In this document: in pieces, positions 24,875 through 33,828 of the stretch
Numbering within the stretch: the first letter of the stretch is position 1
Layout of the letters: every line of letters begins with the position of its first letter
From: JAFKKF01 sp035651055
GTDB taxonomy: Bacteria; Pseudomonadota; Alphaproteobacteria; Rhizobiales; Kaistiaceae
Direction of reading: 5' to 3'
DNA length: 56,374 nt
NCBI GenBank assembly: GCA_035651055.1
Contig: DASRGK010000114.1
Span: 1 to 56,374, forward strand
Program-made: the position numbers and the translations under genes
Notes under the pieces: generated by a model
What the model was told of the DNA's origin: nothing
The model's database searches: none
Seen by the model: only the letters and a program-made list of their open reading frames with translations

Positions 24875-27334
24875 CTAATAGAGGCCGCCGGTGCCTGAGA
24901 TCACGGCCCGGTCCGCATCGGGCGAGACGGTCAGCGGCTGCCCGTTCGGATCGGTATAGCCGATGATCGAATAGGTGTCCGGCGGCGCGGTGCCCGGCTT
25001 GAAGGCTTCGAGAATGGCGTTCGGATCGCCCGACTGCGCGGACAGGCCGGTCTTGCGGTCGATCGGGTAGAAGGTCATGCCCGGCGGAACCCGGAACTGG
25101 ACGGCCGGCTGGTCGGCAAGCGCGTTCTTCATGAACTCGCCGAAGATCGGGGCGGCAAGCACGCCGCCGGTCTCGCCGCGGCCGAGCGGACGCGGCTTGT
25201 CGTAGCCGATATAGAGGCCCGCAACGAGATCGGGCGAATAGCCGACGAACCAGGCATCGCGATAATCGTTGGTGGTGCCGGTCTTGCCGGCGACCGGCTT
25301 GCCGACGATCTTGGCCGCGGTGCCGGTACCGCGCTGGATGACGCCCTGCAGCATCGAGGTCATCTGGTAGGCGGTCATCGGGTCGAGCACCTGCTCGCGA
25401 TTGTCGACGATGGTCGGCTCGTCCTGGCCGGTGAACTGGGGCGCGTCGCAGCCCTCGCAGACGCGGTCCTCGTGGCGGTAGATGGTCTGGCCGAACCGGT
25501 TCTGGATGCGGTCGATCAGGGTCGGCTTGATCTGGCGGCCGCCATTGTCGAGGACGGCGTAGCCGGCAACCATCCGCAGGACCGTGGTCTCGCCGGCCCC
25601 GAGCGCCATCGAAAGCACCGGCAGCATGTCGTCGTAGATGCCGAAGCGCCGGGCATATTCGGCAACCAGCGGCATTCCCATGTCCTGCGCGAGGCGCACC
25701 GTCATGACGTTGCGCGACAGTTCGATGCCGGTGCGCAGCGTCGAGGGACCGAGATAGTCGTTGGAGTAGTTCTCGGGCGACCAAACGCCGACCCCGGGCT
25801 GGTCGATCTGGATCGGCGCGTCCATGACCACCGAGGACGGCGTGTAGCCGTTATCGAGAGCGGCCGAATAGACGAACGGCTTGAACGAGGAGCCGGGCTG
25901 GCGATAGGCCTGCGTGGCGCGGTTGAACTGGCTTTCGGCGTAGCTGAAGCCCCCGACCATGGCGAGCACCCGGCCGGTATGCGGGTCCATGACGACCAGC
26001 GCGCCCTCGATCTCGGGAACCTGGCGCAACTGGTAGGTATTGGGCGTCTTGTCGTCCGCGGACTCGACATAGACCACGTCGCCGACATGCAGGATGCCGT
26101 CGGCGCCCGAAACCGGCCTGGCGATGCCGACGACCTTCTTCGCCCACTTCATCTGCTCGATCGGGATGGTGCCGGTCTCGCGGTCGGGAAGAACCGCGTT
26201 GCTGCCCGGATCGCGGCCGGGCTGGAGGCCGATCGATGCGCCCTTGGCATCGACGGAGAGGACGACCGCCAGGTGCCATTCCATCACGTCGCCGAGCGCC
26301 GGGATCTTCGACAGCGGGACCCCCCAGTCGGCGGTCAGGTCATCGATATGGGCGACCGGCCCCCGCCAGCCCTGCCCGGTGTCGAATTTGATCAGGCCGT
26401 CGATCAGCGCCTGACGGGCCAGCACCTGGATGCCCGGATCGAGCGAAGTGCGGACCGAGAGGCCGCCCTCGTAGAGGGTCTTCTCGCCGTACATGTCCTG
26501 GAGTTCGCGGCGCACCTCCTCGGCGAAATAATCGGCGGCGAAGATGCGCGGAGCGGTGGAGCGGGTCTTGACGCCGAGCGGCTCGGCCTTGGCCTTCTCG
26601 GCCTCTTCCTTGGTGGCGTAGCCGTTCTCGACCATGCGGTCGATGACCCAGTTGCGGCGCTCCAGCGCGCGCTCCGGATAGCGGAACGGATTGTAGTTGT
26701 TGGGGCCTTTCGGCAGGGCCGCGAGATAGGCGGCTTCGGCGAGCGTCAGTTCGTGGACCGACTTGTCGAAATATTCGAGCGAGGCGGCGGCGACGCCATA
26801 GGCGCCGAGGCCGAGGAAAATCTCGTTGAGGTAGAGTTCGAGGATCTTGTCCTTGGAATAGGCCTGCTCGATGCGGAGCGCCAGCACGGCCTCCTTGATC
26901 TTGCGGTCGATCGTCTGCTCGCCGTTCAAGAGGAAGTTCTTGGCGACCTGCTGGGTGATGGTGGAGGCGCCGACGAGCCGCTGGCCGCTGCCATAGGCCT
27001 GCACGTTCTGCAGGATGGCGCGGGCGATGCCGTAATAGTCGAGGCCGGCGTGCTGGTAGAAGTTCTTGTCCTCGGCCGAGATGAAGGCGGCCTTGATGCG
27101 GTCGGGGATCGCCTGGATCGGCAAGTAGAGGCGACGCTCGTGGGCATATTCGGCGAGCAGCTGGCCGTCGGCGGCATGGACGCGCGTCATCACCGGCGGC
27201 TCGTACTTGGCCAGCGAGTCGTAGTCGGGAAGGTCGCGGGAAATGCTCGAAACGTACCACGCGATGCCGGTAGCAACAGCCAGGAAGAGCAAGGTCCCGA
27301 TCCCGAAGATGTAGCCGATGATTCTAAGTAGCAT
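24875..27334 (-). CDS. mrcA: penicillin-binding protein 1A
   Basis: A bifunctional class A PBP of 819 residues that polymerises and cross-links peptidoglycan in the periplasm. It has one N-terminal helix (1-28). The glycosyltransferase domain carries SAEDKNFYQH (catalytic Glu88), NGEQTIDRKIKE and LYLNEIFLG. The transpeptidase domain carries QPGSSFKPF (the SxxK serine), ELSRNVM (SxN) and AGKTGTTND (KTG). All catalytic motifs are intact. In related genomes it sits between amiC and prfB; here a lipoprotein and the ATPase/TOPRIM gene separate it from prfB. Confidence 0.97.
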   Translation of the reverse strand: MLLRIIGYIFGIGTLLFLAVATGIAWYVSSISRDLPDYDSLAKYEPPVMTRVHAADGQLLAEYAHERRLYLPIQAIPDRIKAAFISAEDKNFYQHAGLDYYGIARAILQNVQAYGSGQRLVGASTITQQVAKNFLLNGEQTIDRKIKEAVLALRIEQAYSKDKILELYLNEIFLGLGAYGVAAASLEYFDKSVHELTLAEAAYLAALPKGPNNYNPFRYPERALERRNWVIDRMVENGYATKEEAEKAKAEPLGVKTRSTAPRIFAADYFAEEVRRELQDMYGEKTLYEGGLSVRTSLDPGIQVLARQALIDGLIKFDTGQGWRGPVAHIDDLTADWGVPLSKIPALGDVMEWHLAVVLSVDAKGASIGLQPGRDPGSNAVLPDRETGTIPIEQMKWAKKVVGIARPVSGADGILHVGDVVYVESADDKTPNTYQLRQVPEIEGALVVMDPHTGRVLAMVGGFSYAESQFNRATQAYRQPGSSFKPFVYSAALDNGYTPSSVVMDAPIQIDQPGVGVWSPENYSNDYLGPSTLRTGIELSRNVMTVRLAQDMGMPLVAEYARRFGIYDDMLPVLSMALGAGETTVLRMVAGYAVLDNGGRQIKPTLIDRIQNRFGQTIYRHEDRVCEGCDAPQFTGQDEPTIVDNREQVLDPMTAYQMTSMLQGVIQRGTGTAAKIVGKPVAGKTGTTNDYRDAWFVGYSPDLVAGLYIGYDKPRPLGRGETGGVLAAPIFGEFMKNALADQPAVQFRVPPGMTFYPIDRKTGLSAQSGDPNAILEAFKPGTAPPDTYSIIGYTDPNGQPLTVSPDADRAVISGTGGLY

Positions 27335-27523
27335 ACGCCCGTCAATCTCCGGCCGCTCGCCTGTCAGGATCCGCCCGCCGCGGCCGCGTCGAAACTATTT
27401 CTTTCCGGCTATCCAGAATGGTTTCGACCTTGGCGTAATTCCGCGCCTTTTGTGGAGAAACTGGGGCGCCTGCGGTGCTGGCGGCAGGTTCTAGCGCCTC
27501 GTGGCGTTTTAGCAACAAGCGCG

Positions 27524-28789
27524 TCACGGCGAGCGGTCGGCAACATGGGTCTTGAAGTAGGCGCCGATCGCGCGGACCACGGAATCGGCGGTCTTTGCCC
27601 GCCATTGGTCGGAATTGAGCTGCTTCTCGTCGTCGGCGTTGGACATGAAGCCGAGTTCGAAGAGCACGGACGGAACGTCCGGCGATTCCAGCACCTTGAA
27701 GCCGGCCTGCTGGTGCGGAAGCTTGAACATGCGGGTGCTGCCTTTCAGCTCCCGCACCAGGCTCTGGGCGAAGACGACGCCGAAATTGCGCGTCTCGCGG
27801 CGGGTCAGGTCGACCAGAATGTCCTTCACGTCCTCGGAATCCTCCTTGCCGATGTCGAGGCCGGCGAGGACGTCGGACCGATTCTCGCTGTCGGCCACTT
27901 CGGCGGCGACCTTGTCGGAGGCTTCTTCGGAGATCGTATAGACGATGGCGCCGTTCACGCCGGTCGAGCGGAACGTGTTGGCGTGGATCGAGACGAAGAG
28001 ATCCGCGTGGTGGGCGCGGGCGAATTCGACGCGGTCGGCGAGCGCGACGAAGCTGTCGTCGGTGCGCGTGTAGAAGACATCGTAGAGACCGGTATCGACG
28101 AGCTTCTGGCCGAGGACCTTGGCAAAGGCGAGCGCGACGTTCTTCTCGACCGAGCCGTTGACGCCATAGGTGCCGGTGTCGATGCCGCCATGACCGGGGT
28201 CGAGGACGACGACGAGCTTCGCGCCCTTGGCCTTGTCCGGAACGACCAGTTCACGATCGCGCCTGGCGGCAACCGCCACGGCCTGCGTGTCGCGGTAGGC
28301 GCGGACCTTGTCGAGGAAGGCCTTGCGCGAAGTCGGCACCATATCGACCACAAGCCGGGCGGGCTGTCCGTTTTCGGCCGGTACGACGAAACTCTTGTCG
28401 ATCGCAACCGGCCCGGTGAGATCAAGGACGATGCGCGACTTGCCGGCCGAGATCGAGCCGTAGCGGAAGGCCGAAACCAGCCCGCGCACGTCGGCGCCGG
28501 CGCTTTCCGGCAGCCGGAAGCCGACATCGGGCAGGTCGATGACCACCCGGTAGGGATCGGCGAGGGCGAAAACCGACACGTCGATATTGGCGCTGAGGTC
28601 GGCGACGAAGCGGGAACGGCTCCTGTCGCCGACGACGCGGGCGTCGAACATGACGGCAGGGCCGCCTGGAACTGCGGCTGCCGGGGCGGTCGGCGGAGTT
28701 GGCGGAGGCGTCTCGGCGAGGGCGGCGCCGGCGAACAGAAGAACCGCAGCCAGCGTGCGGATCGCCGTGGCGGCAACAGAAAGAATCAT
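27524..28789 (-). CDS. amiC: N-acetylmuramoyl-L-alanine amidase, AMIN plus Amidase_3
   Basis: A periplasmic zinc amidase that cuts stem peptides from glycan strands during cell separation. The 421-residue protein begins with a signal peptide ending near LFAGAALAE, then an AMIN targeting domain (about 45-165; VVIDLPDVGFRLP), then Amidase_3 with VLDPGHGGIDTGT (zinc His and Glu), SIHANTF and SVLFELGFMSN (catalytic Glu). I prefer the ATG at 28787-28789 directly before the signal peptide over the GTG at 28822. It precedes mrcA by 189 bases on the same strand. Confidence 0.94.
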   Translation of the reverse strand: MILSVAATAIRTLAAVLLFAGAALAETPPPTPPTAPAAAVPGGPAVMFDARVVGDRSRSRFVADLSANIDVSVFALADPYRVVIDLPDVGFRLPESAGADVRGLVSAFRYGSISAGKSRIVLDLTGPVAIDKSFVVPAENGQPARLVVDMVPTSRKAFLDKVRAYRDTQAVAVAARRDRELVVPDKAKGAKLVVVLDPGHGGIDTGTYGVNGSVEKNVALAFAKVLGQKLVDTGLYDVFYTRTDDSFVALADRVEFARAHHADLFVSIHANTFRSTGVNGAIVYTISEEASDKVAAEVADSENRSDVLAGLDIGKEDSEDVKDILVDLTRRETRNFGVVFAQSLVRELKGSTRMFKLPHQQAGFKVLESPDVPSVLFELGFMSNADDEKQLNSDQWRAKTADSVVRAIGAYFKTHVADRSP

Positions 28790-29455
28790 CCCCGCATCCC
28801 TAGCGTGTCGCCCCCACGACACCTGCGCCCTACATAAAGGATGAAACGGCGCCGGTTAATCCAATATTTACCCGCAAGGAACGGAAACCGGGACGTTTAC
28901 AGCAGCCAGTGAAAAAGACGCGGTACATCCGTTACTTGCCTTGCAAAGACTCGGACGCGCACCTACAACATCGCCACGGAATTCATCCTCCGTCCGCAAT
29001 CTCGCGATCGGCGGTCGTGCTGAATGCCAGGCGGTGACGCCTCCAGCGCGGCATACCCGGACAGAGTCGGAAGGCGGGATGTACGGACACTGCCGGATGG
29101 GCGAGCCGGCCGCCAGCAAAACGAAAGATGCGGCCGCTGCCAACCTCGGTGTTCCGGGAAACTCCGGACGGCGCTGCGGCAAGGTTCGACCGCGGTGTCC
29201 GGCCAGACGGAGCGGCAGTATTCGCTCCGGAACAGTTCGACCAGAAGAGAATCCCGGCGCAGGGAAAATGATCCGACAAGAATGGACAGGCCTCGCACGA
29301 TCGGTTCCGGCCAACGCCGGCCGACGTGATGCGACGCCGGTTCCGGATCACCGCGCCTCCCTCCACACCAGACAAGCCGGTCCATCTCCTTGTGCCGCAC
29401 GGGCGCTTCGCGTCCTGCGCCGAACATCGGTGACGGGCCGCGGAGAGTTCAGGCC
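28790..29455 (+). other. long gene-free region holding the rne leader
   Basis: There is no convincing coding sequence on either strand across 666 bases. The region separates the divergent amiC and rne genes. If the promoter-like site at 28941-28969 is used, the rne transcript has a leader of about 480 bases. Long structured 5' leaders allow RNase E to control its own mRNA in enterobacteria; the same logic is likely here, though the sequence is unrelated. Several GC-rich inverted segments are present (for example ttccggccaacgccggc around 29306). Confidence 0.6.
28941..28969 (+). promoter_or_regulatory. candidate rne promoter
   Basis: TTGCAA, a 17-base spacer, then TACAAC: 5 of 6 and 4 of 6 matches to the housekeeping consensus at ideal spacing. 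It lies in the only AT-moderate part of the amiC-rne gap. Transcription would begin near 28976. Confidence 0.35.
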
Positions 29456-32197
29456 ATGGCCAACAAGATGCTCATCGATGCCGCCCACCCGGAGGAGACG
29501 CGCGTCGTCGTCCTGCGCGGCAATCGCGTCGAGGAATTCGATTTCGAGTCCGCCAGCCGCAAGCAGCTGCGCGGCAATATCTACCTAGCCAAAGTCACCC
29601 GGGTCGAGCCGTCGCTGCAGGCGGCCTTCGTCGACTACGGCGGAAACCGCCACGGGTTTCTCGCCTTCTCCGAAATTCACCCGGACTACTACCAGATCCC
29701 GGTTGCCGACCGTCAGGCGCTGATCGAGGCCGAGGAGCGCGAGGCGGAGGAGGCCGAGAAGGCCGAGGACCGCGCTGCCCGCGAGGCCGAGCGCGAGGAG
29801 CGGACCGGCGAGGCGAGCGCAGTCGAGGCACCGCCGGTGGAAGGCGAGGCGGAGGCTGACTTCGGCGAGGCCGGGGAGGCCGCGGAACCGATGGCCGAAA
29901 CGGCCGAGGCTTCGGGCGAGCAGGCCGAATCGGGGCCGATCGATGCGCCATCGCTCGCCGCCGAGGCGGGCGGCGACGCGGTGATCAGCGAGCCGGCCGA
30001 GACGGCCGCCGGCGAACCCGCCGAACCGGCGCCGAACGGCGAGGCGAGCGAAGTGATCGAGGGCGGGACCGCCCCCTCCTCCATGACGCCATCGGGTGAG
30101 GAGGCTCCGAGCGAGCCGAACGGCGTCGAGGTGGTCAGCGACGACCGGGTCGAATCGGTCGGCGCGGAAGATGCGCTCGAAGAGATCCCCGAGCGGCGGC
30201 GCGGCGGCCGTCCGCGGCAATACAAGATCCAGGAAGTGATCAAGCGGCGCCAGGTGCTGCTGGTCCAGGTGGTCAAGGAAGAACGCGGCAACAAGGGCGC
30301 GGCGCTCACGACCTACCTGTCGCTCGCCGGCCGCTACTCGGTGCTGATGCCGAACACGGCGCGGGGCGGCGGCATCTCGCGAAAGATCACCAGCGTCGCC
30401 GACCGCAAGCGCCTCAAGGAAGTGGCGACCGACCTCGACGTGCCGGAGGGCATGGGGGTGATCCTGCGCACCGCCGGGGCCAGCCGGACCAAGGCGGAAG
30501 TGAAGCGCGATTTCGAATACCTGCTCCGCCTGTGGGAGAACGTGCGCGACCTGACCCTCCGCTCGACCGCCCCTGCCCTCGTCTATGAGGAAGGATCGCT
30601 GATCAAGCGTTCGATCCGCGACCTCTACAACAAGGACATCGACGAAATCATCGTCGCCGGCGAGGACGCCTACCGCGAGGCGAAGGACTTCATGCGCATG
30701 CTGATGCCCAGCCATGCGAAGAACGTGAAGCCCTACCGCGAGAAGCAGCCGCTCTTCGCCCGCTCGGGCATCGAAGCGCAGCTCGACGCGATGTTCTCGC
30801 CGCAGGTGACGCTGCGCTCGGGCGGCTACCTCGTCATCAACCAGACGGAAGCGCTGGTCTCGATCGACGTGAACTCGGGACGTTCGACCCGCGAGCACAA
30901 CATCGAGGACACCGCCTACCAGACCAACATGGAGGCAGCCGAGGAGGTCGCCCGCCAGCTGCGCCTGCGCGACCTCGCCGGCCTCATCGTCATCGACTTC
31001 ATCGATATGGAGGAGAAGCGGAACAACCGCGCGGTCGAACGCAAGCTCAAGGACGCGCTGAAAAACGACCGCGCCCGCATCCAGGTCGGGCGCATCTCGC
31101 ATTTCGGCCTTCTCGAAATGTCCCGCCAGCGCATCCGCACCGGCGTGCTCGAATCGACGACGAGCGTCTGCCCCGTCTGCCAGGGGAGCGGCCATGTGCG
31201 GGCCCCGTCGTCGGTGGCGCTGCACGTGCTCCGTTCGCTGGAAGACCAGCTCCTCAAGGGCGTGACCCACCACCTCACCGTCCGCACCAAGACGGCCGTC
31301 GCGCTCTACATCCTCAACCAGAAGCGGTCGCATCTCTCCGAGCTCGAGCAGCGCTTCGGCCTGTCGATCACGGTCGCGGCGGACGAGAGCGTGAACAGCG
31401 GCAGCCACTTCACGCTCGAGCGCGGCGAGCCGGTCGAGCCGCGCGACCTGACGCCGGCGACGGTCCAGCCCGACTCGGTGCAGCCGGTCGCGCCGGAAGA
31501 AGAGCCGCAGGCGCTGGAGGCAACGGAACCCGAAGAGGAATTCGCCGACGAGGCCGAGATCGGCGGCGAGGCCGAGGAACAGCCGCGCGAGATTCGCGAC
31601 GACGAGCATGGCGGACGGGGACGCCGGCGCCGGCGGCGGCGCGGACGCGGACGGGGCGGCGAAGGCCAAACGGTGCGCCCGCACGGCGAGCCCCCCGTGT
31701 CGATGCCGGGCGAGGCAATGCCCGAGGACGCGGGTTCCGCCGACGAGGAAGCGCCGTTCAGCGAAGTGCGCACCGACCGGCAGCGGGACGAGGAAGGCAA
31801 TGGCGAACGGCGGCGACGCCGCGGACGGCGCGGCGGACGCCGCGGGCGGCGCGGCCGCGAGGAAGGCGGCCAGCGGCCAGAAGGGCACTTCGAGCCGCGG
31901 CCGGCCGGCAGCGACCGCGCCGAAGGGATGAACGGCGCGGCAGCGGCGGCCTACGAGCCGCTCGGCGATGCGCCGATGGTCGACGAACCGCCGCGCGAGG
32001 AGGCGATCCCGATGCAGCCCGTCGCGCACGAACCGCGGCCCGAGCCGGCCGAGCGCCACCGGCCGGCCGCCGAACCGGAGCCGGCCGAAGCACAGGCGGA
32101 GCCGGCCCCGCCGCCGGCCCCCCAACCGCAGCAGCCCGAAGAGGATCCGAACCGGCCGAAGCGGGGCGGCTGGTGGCAGCGGCGGAGCTTCTTCTAG
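29456..32197 (+). CDS. rne: ribonuclease E
   Basis: The main endonuclease of mRNA decay and rRNA processing, and scaffold of the degradosome. The 913-residue protein opens MANKMLIDAAHPEE. The S1 domain (about 36-90) is interrupted by an acidic Glu/Ala/Pro segment (about 90-247) before it resumes at RQYKIQEVIKRRQ. The DNase I-like core has SIDVNSGRST and LIVIDFIDME; the zinc link is CPVCQGSGH (Cys572, Cys575). The tail has two arginine-rich RNA-binding blocks and ends KRGGWWQRRSFF, the GWW motif that binds PNPase in alphaproteobacteria. The ATG has a gagag ribosome site. Confidence 0.97.
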   Translation: MANKMLIDAAHPEETRVVVLRGNRVEEFDFESASRKQLRGNIYLAKVTRVEPSLQAAFVDYGGNRHGFLAFSEIHPDYYQIPVADRQALIEAEEREAEEAEKAEDRAAREAEREERTGEASAVEAPPVEGEAEADFGEAGEAAEPMAETAEASGEQAESGPIDAPSLAAEAGGDAVISEPAETAAGEPAEPAPNGEASEVIEGGTAPSSMTPSGEEAPSEPNGVEVVSDDRVESVGAEDALEEIPERRRGGRPRQYKIQEVIKRRQVLLVQVVKEERGNKGAALTTYLSLAGRYSVLMPNTARGGGISRKITSVADRKRLKEVATDLDVPEGMGVILRTAGASRTKAEVKRDFEYLLRLWENVRDLTLRSTAPALVYEEGSLIKRSIRDLYNKDIDEIIVAGEDAYREAKDFMRMLMPSHAKNVKPYREKQPLFARSGIEAQLDAMFSPQVTLRSGGYLVINQTEALVSIDVNSGRSTREHNIEDTAYQTNMEAAEEVARQLRLRDLAGLIVIDFIDMEEKRNNRAVERKLKDALKNDRARIQVGRISHFGLLEMSRQRIRTGVLESTTSVCPVCQGSGHVRAPSSVALHVLRSLEDQLLKGVTHHLTVRTKTAVALYILNQKRSHLSELEQRFGLSITVAADESVNSGSHFTLERGEPVEPRDLTPATVQPDSVQPVAPEEEPQALEATEPEEEFADEAEIGGEAEEQPREIRDDEHGGRGRRRRRRRGRGRGGEGQTVRPHGEPPVSMPGEAMPEDAGSADEEAPFSEVRTDRQRDEEGNGERRRRRGRRGGRRGRRGREEGGQRPEGHFEPRPAGSDRAEGMNGAAAAAYEPLGDAPMVDEPPREEAIPMQPVAHEPRPEPAERHRPAAEPEPAEAQAEPAPPPAPQPQQPEEDPNRPKRGGWWQRRSFF

Positions 32198-32222
32198 GCT
32201 CGCGCTCTTCCCGCGATGCCCG

Positions 32223-32257
32223 GGCTACGGCGGCAACAGAATCTTCCCGCCGTAGCC
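32223..32257. terminator. hairpin between rne and the CGNR gene
   Basis: A perfect 11-bp stem, ggctacggcgg (32223-32233) and ccgccgtagcc (32247-32257), with a 13-base loop. It lies 25 bases after the rne stop and 25 before the convergent CGNR gene's stop, so it can serve both. There is no strong U-run, so it may act with Rho or protect 3' ends. Confidence 0.65.
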
Positions 32258-32282
32258 GGCGGTGGGCTCCGGCGGTCGTGCG

Positions 32283-32885
32283 CTAGGCGTGTTTGCGATG
32301 TCGCCGGAGCTTTGTCCGGTTGCCGCAGGTTGCCATGTCGCACCAGCGACGCGAATTGTTCTTGCTGTGATCGAAGAAAAGCCAGCCGCATTCCGGGCAT
32401 TGCTTGAGCCGGTCGAAGTCCCGGGCGCCAAGCAGGTCGATCATCGACCACACGATCGGACCGAGCGTCGCGGCTTCCGGTTCCGCGTCGGAGAAGGCGA
32501 ACGCGTATCGGCCCTCGGCCTGCGATTTCAGGGCGGATTGCGATAGGGCCTTCACGGCGAACGTCTTCAACGTCTTCAGGTCAGATTCGCCGGGCGGCTG
32601 GCGGTTCGCGATTGCCGACCCGGCGTCGTAGATCGCGCGGCGCAGTTCGCGGGCGTGACGGAGGAGCCTCTCGCCCGTCCCCGTCTCAACCGCGATGGCG
32701 CTGCGCAGCCGTTTGGCGGTCGCTGCGTCAACGCCGCCGGCATGACGGGCCCAGTCGACGAGATCGGTCGGAGTGAGCAGATGCTCCGTCGTCCCCTCGG
32801 GCTCGCGAGCGCTGCCGGTATTGGCGAAATCAAGCGCCAGGGCGCCGCCAACGAGGGACATGGTCGACGCGCTCGAGACCGTCAT
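32283..32885 (-). CDS. CGNR zinc finger / ABATE-domain putative regulator
   Basis: A 200-residue protein. The N-terminal ABATE-type domain (ALDFANTG near residue 16) is followed by a C-terminal CGNR zinc finger: CPECGWLFFDHSKNNSRRW, then CDMATCGNRTK, giving four cysteines. Such proteins are thought to be transcription regulators that bind DNA with the finger. I choose the ATG at 32883-32885, which has gaggg 8 bases upstream; earlier ATGs add up to 18 residues. It is divergent from the DUF1127 gene and probably controls the promoter between them. Confidence 0.9.
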   Translation of the reverse strand: MTVSSASTMSLVGGALALDFANTGSAREPEGTTEHLLTPTDLVDWARHAGGVDAATAKRLRSAIAVETGTGERLLRHARELRRAIYDAGSAIANRQPPGESDLKTLKTFAVKALSQSALKSQAEGRYAFAFSDAEPEAATLGPIVWSMIDLLGARDFDRLKQCPECGWLFFDHSKNNSRRWCDMATCGNRTKLRRHRKHA

Positions 32886-32917
32886 ATTGGTAACCCTCAA
32901 AACAGCTATAGGCGGTG

Positions 32918-32946
32918 TTGACATGTAACCGTCATACACCTATTTA
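32918..32946 (+). promoter_or_regulatory. near-consensus sigma70-type promoter with operator-like repeats
   Basis: TTGACA, exactly 17 bases, TATTTA: the best match to the housekeeping consensus noticed in this window, driving the DUF1127 gene. gtaacc motifs surround it: tgtaaccgt within the spacer, tggttacacc just downstream and ttggtaaccc near the CGNR start. A ggtgt/acacc inverted pair brackets the -35 region. Together these look like an operator in a divergent promoter. Confidence 0.65.
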
Positions 32947-33003
32947 CTGGTTACACCGACGCGATTCAAGGGCCGGTACGTGAGACAGGCCAAAGGAGGC
33001 GAA

Positions 33004-33339
33004 ATGGGCGCGACACTCAACTACCCCAGCCGGCTGCCCGGACTGGACCATGCTCGCCCGGCTCTCGTGCTCGGACGCATTGAGAGCCTGATTGCCGGCC
33101 TGCTTTTCGCGATGGCGGAGGGTTTCACCGCCTGGCGGATGCGCCGGAGAACGAACTTCGAGCTGGGCAAGCTTGATGATTGGCTCCTGCGCGATATCGG
33201 CCTCAGTCGCTCCGACCTGCCGAAGGCGGCGACTGCCGGGGACCTCCGCGGGATCGCCGAGCTCCTCACCCCGTCCAAATCCGGCGAAACGGGAAGGTCT
33301 CGCCGGGACTCTGGACAGGGCTCGATGGCACGGCCATAA
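33004..33339 (+). CDS. DUF1127 domain small protein
   Basis: A 111-residue protein. Residues from about 45 to 75 form the arginine-rich DUF1127 motif (FTAWRMRRRTNFELGKL, then DDWLLRDIGLSRSDL). Small DUF1127 proteins in alphaproteobacteria bind RNA and affect phosphate and C1 metabolism and small-RNA turnover; this longer form with a C-terminal tail is not characterised. The ATG follows an ideal aaaggagg ribosome site and the strong promoter at 32918-32946, so expression is probably high or tightly controlled. Confidence 0.88.
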   Translation: MGATLNYPSRLPGLDHARPALVLGRIESLIAGLLFAMAEGFTAWRMRRRTNFELGKLDDWLLRDIGLSRSDLPKAATAGDLRGIAELLTPSKSGETGRSRRDSGQGSMARP

Positions 33340-33366
33340 GACGGGGCGCTCGGTCGGAGTCTCCGG

Positions 33367-33744
33367 ATGAAACGGTTCCTTCTGCAATTCTTCACCTGGT
33401 GGAACGGCCAGACGCTCGGGACGCGTTTCTGGACGTGGCGGAAGGGCGTGCCGGTCGGCAGCGACGAGTTCGGCAACCGCTACTATCGCGAGCGGAACGG
33501 CCGCCGGCGCTGGGTCATCTACAACGGCTACGCCGAAGCGTCGGCGATCCCGCCGGGCTGGCATGGCTGGATGCACCGCCGCACCGATGAGGTGCCGGGC
33601 GCTTACGACAGGCGTGAATGGGAAAAGCCGCACGAGCCGAACCTTACCGGCACACCACAGGCCTATCGCCCGCCGGGGTCGGTGCTGCATGCCAGGCCGC
33701 GGGTGCAGGGCAAGGACACCACCTACGAGCCGTGGCGACCGTAG
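33367..33744 (+). CDS. NDUFA12-like complex I accessory protein
   Basis: A 125-residue homologue of the mitochondrial complex I subunit NDUFA12 (B17.2). Recognisable motifs are FWTWRKGVPVGSDEFGN, YYRERNGRRRWVIYNG and PPGWHGWMHRRTDE. In alphaproteobacteria it is an accessory subunit or assembly factor of NADH:ubiquinone oxidoreductase. It is usually encoded apart from the nuo operon, as here. It starts 27 bases after the DUF1127 gene, so the two may share a transcript. Confidence 0.95.
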   Translation: MKRFLLQFFTWWNGQTLGTRFWTWRKGVPVGSDEFGNRYYRERNGRRRWVIYNGYAEASAIPPGWHGWMHRRTDEVPGAYDRREWEKPHEPNLTGTPQAYRPPGSVLHARPRVQGKDTTYEPWRP

Positions 33745-33828
33745 GCGCAACCGCCCTTCCTCTCGACACTGGCACCCCGGCACATTCCCGCGCTAGCTTC
33801 GCCCTTGCGCGAAACGGAGGGCTAAGCA

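Noticed and set aside
28941..29588. 215-codon open frame crossing the rne start
   Set aside because: No ribosome site or recognisable motif, and it runs out of frame into rne; treated as leader sequence.
29585..32125. 846-codon open frame opposite rne
   Set aside because: It mirrors the biased composition of RNase E; no domain or ribosome site is seen.
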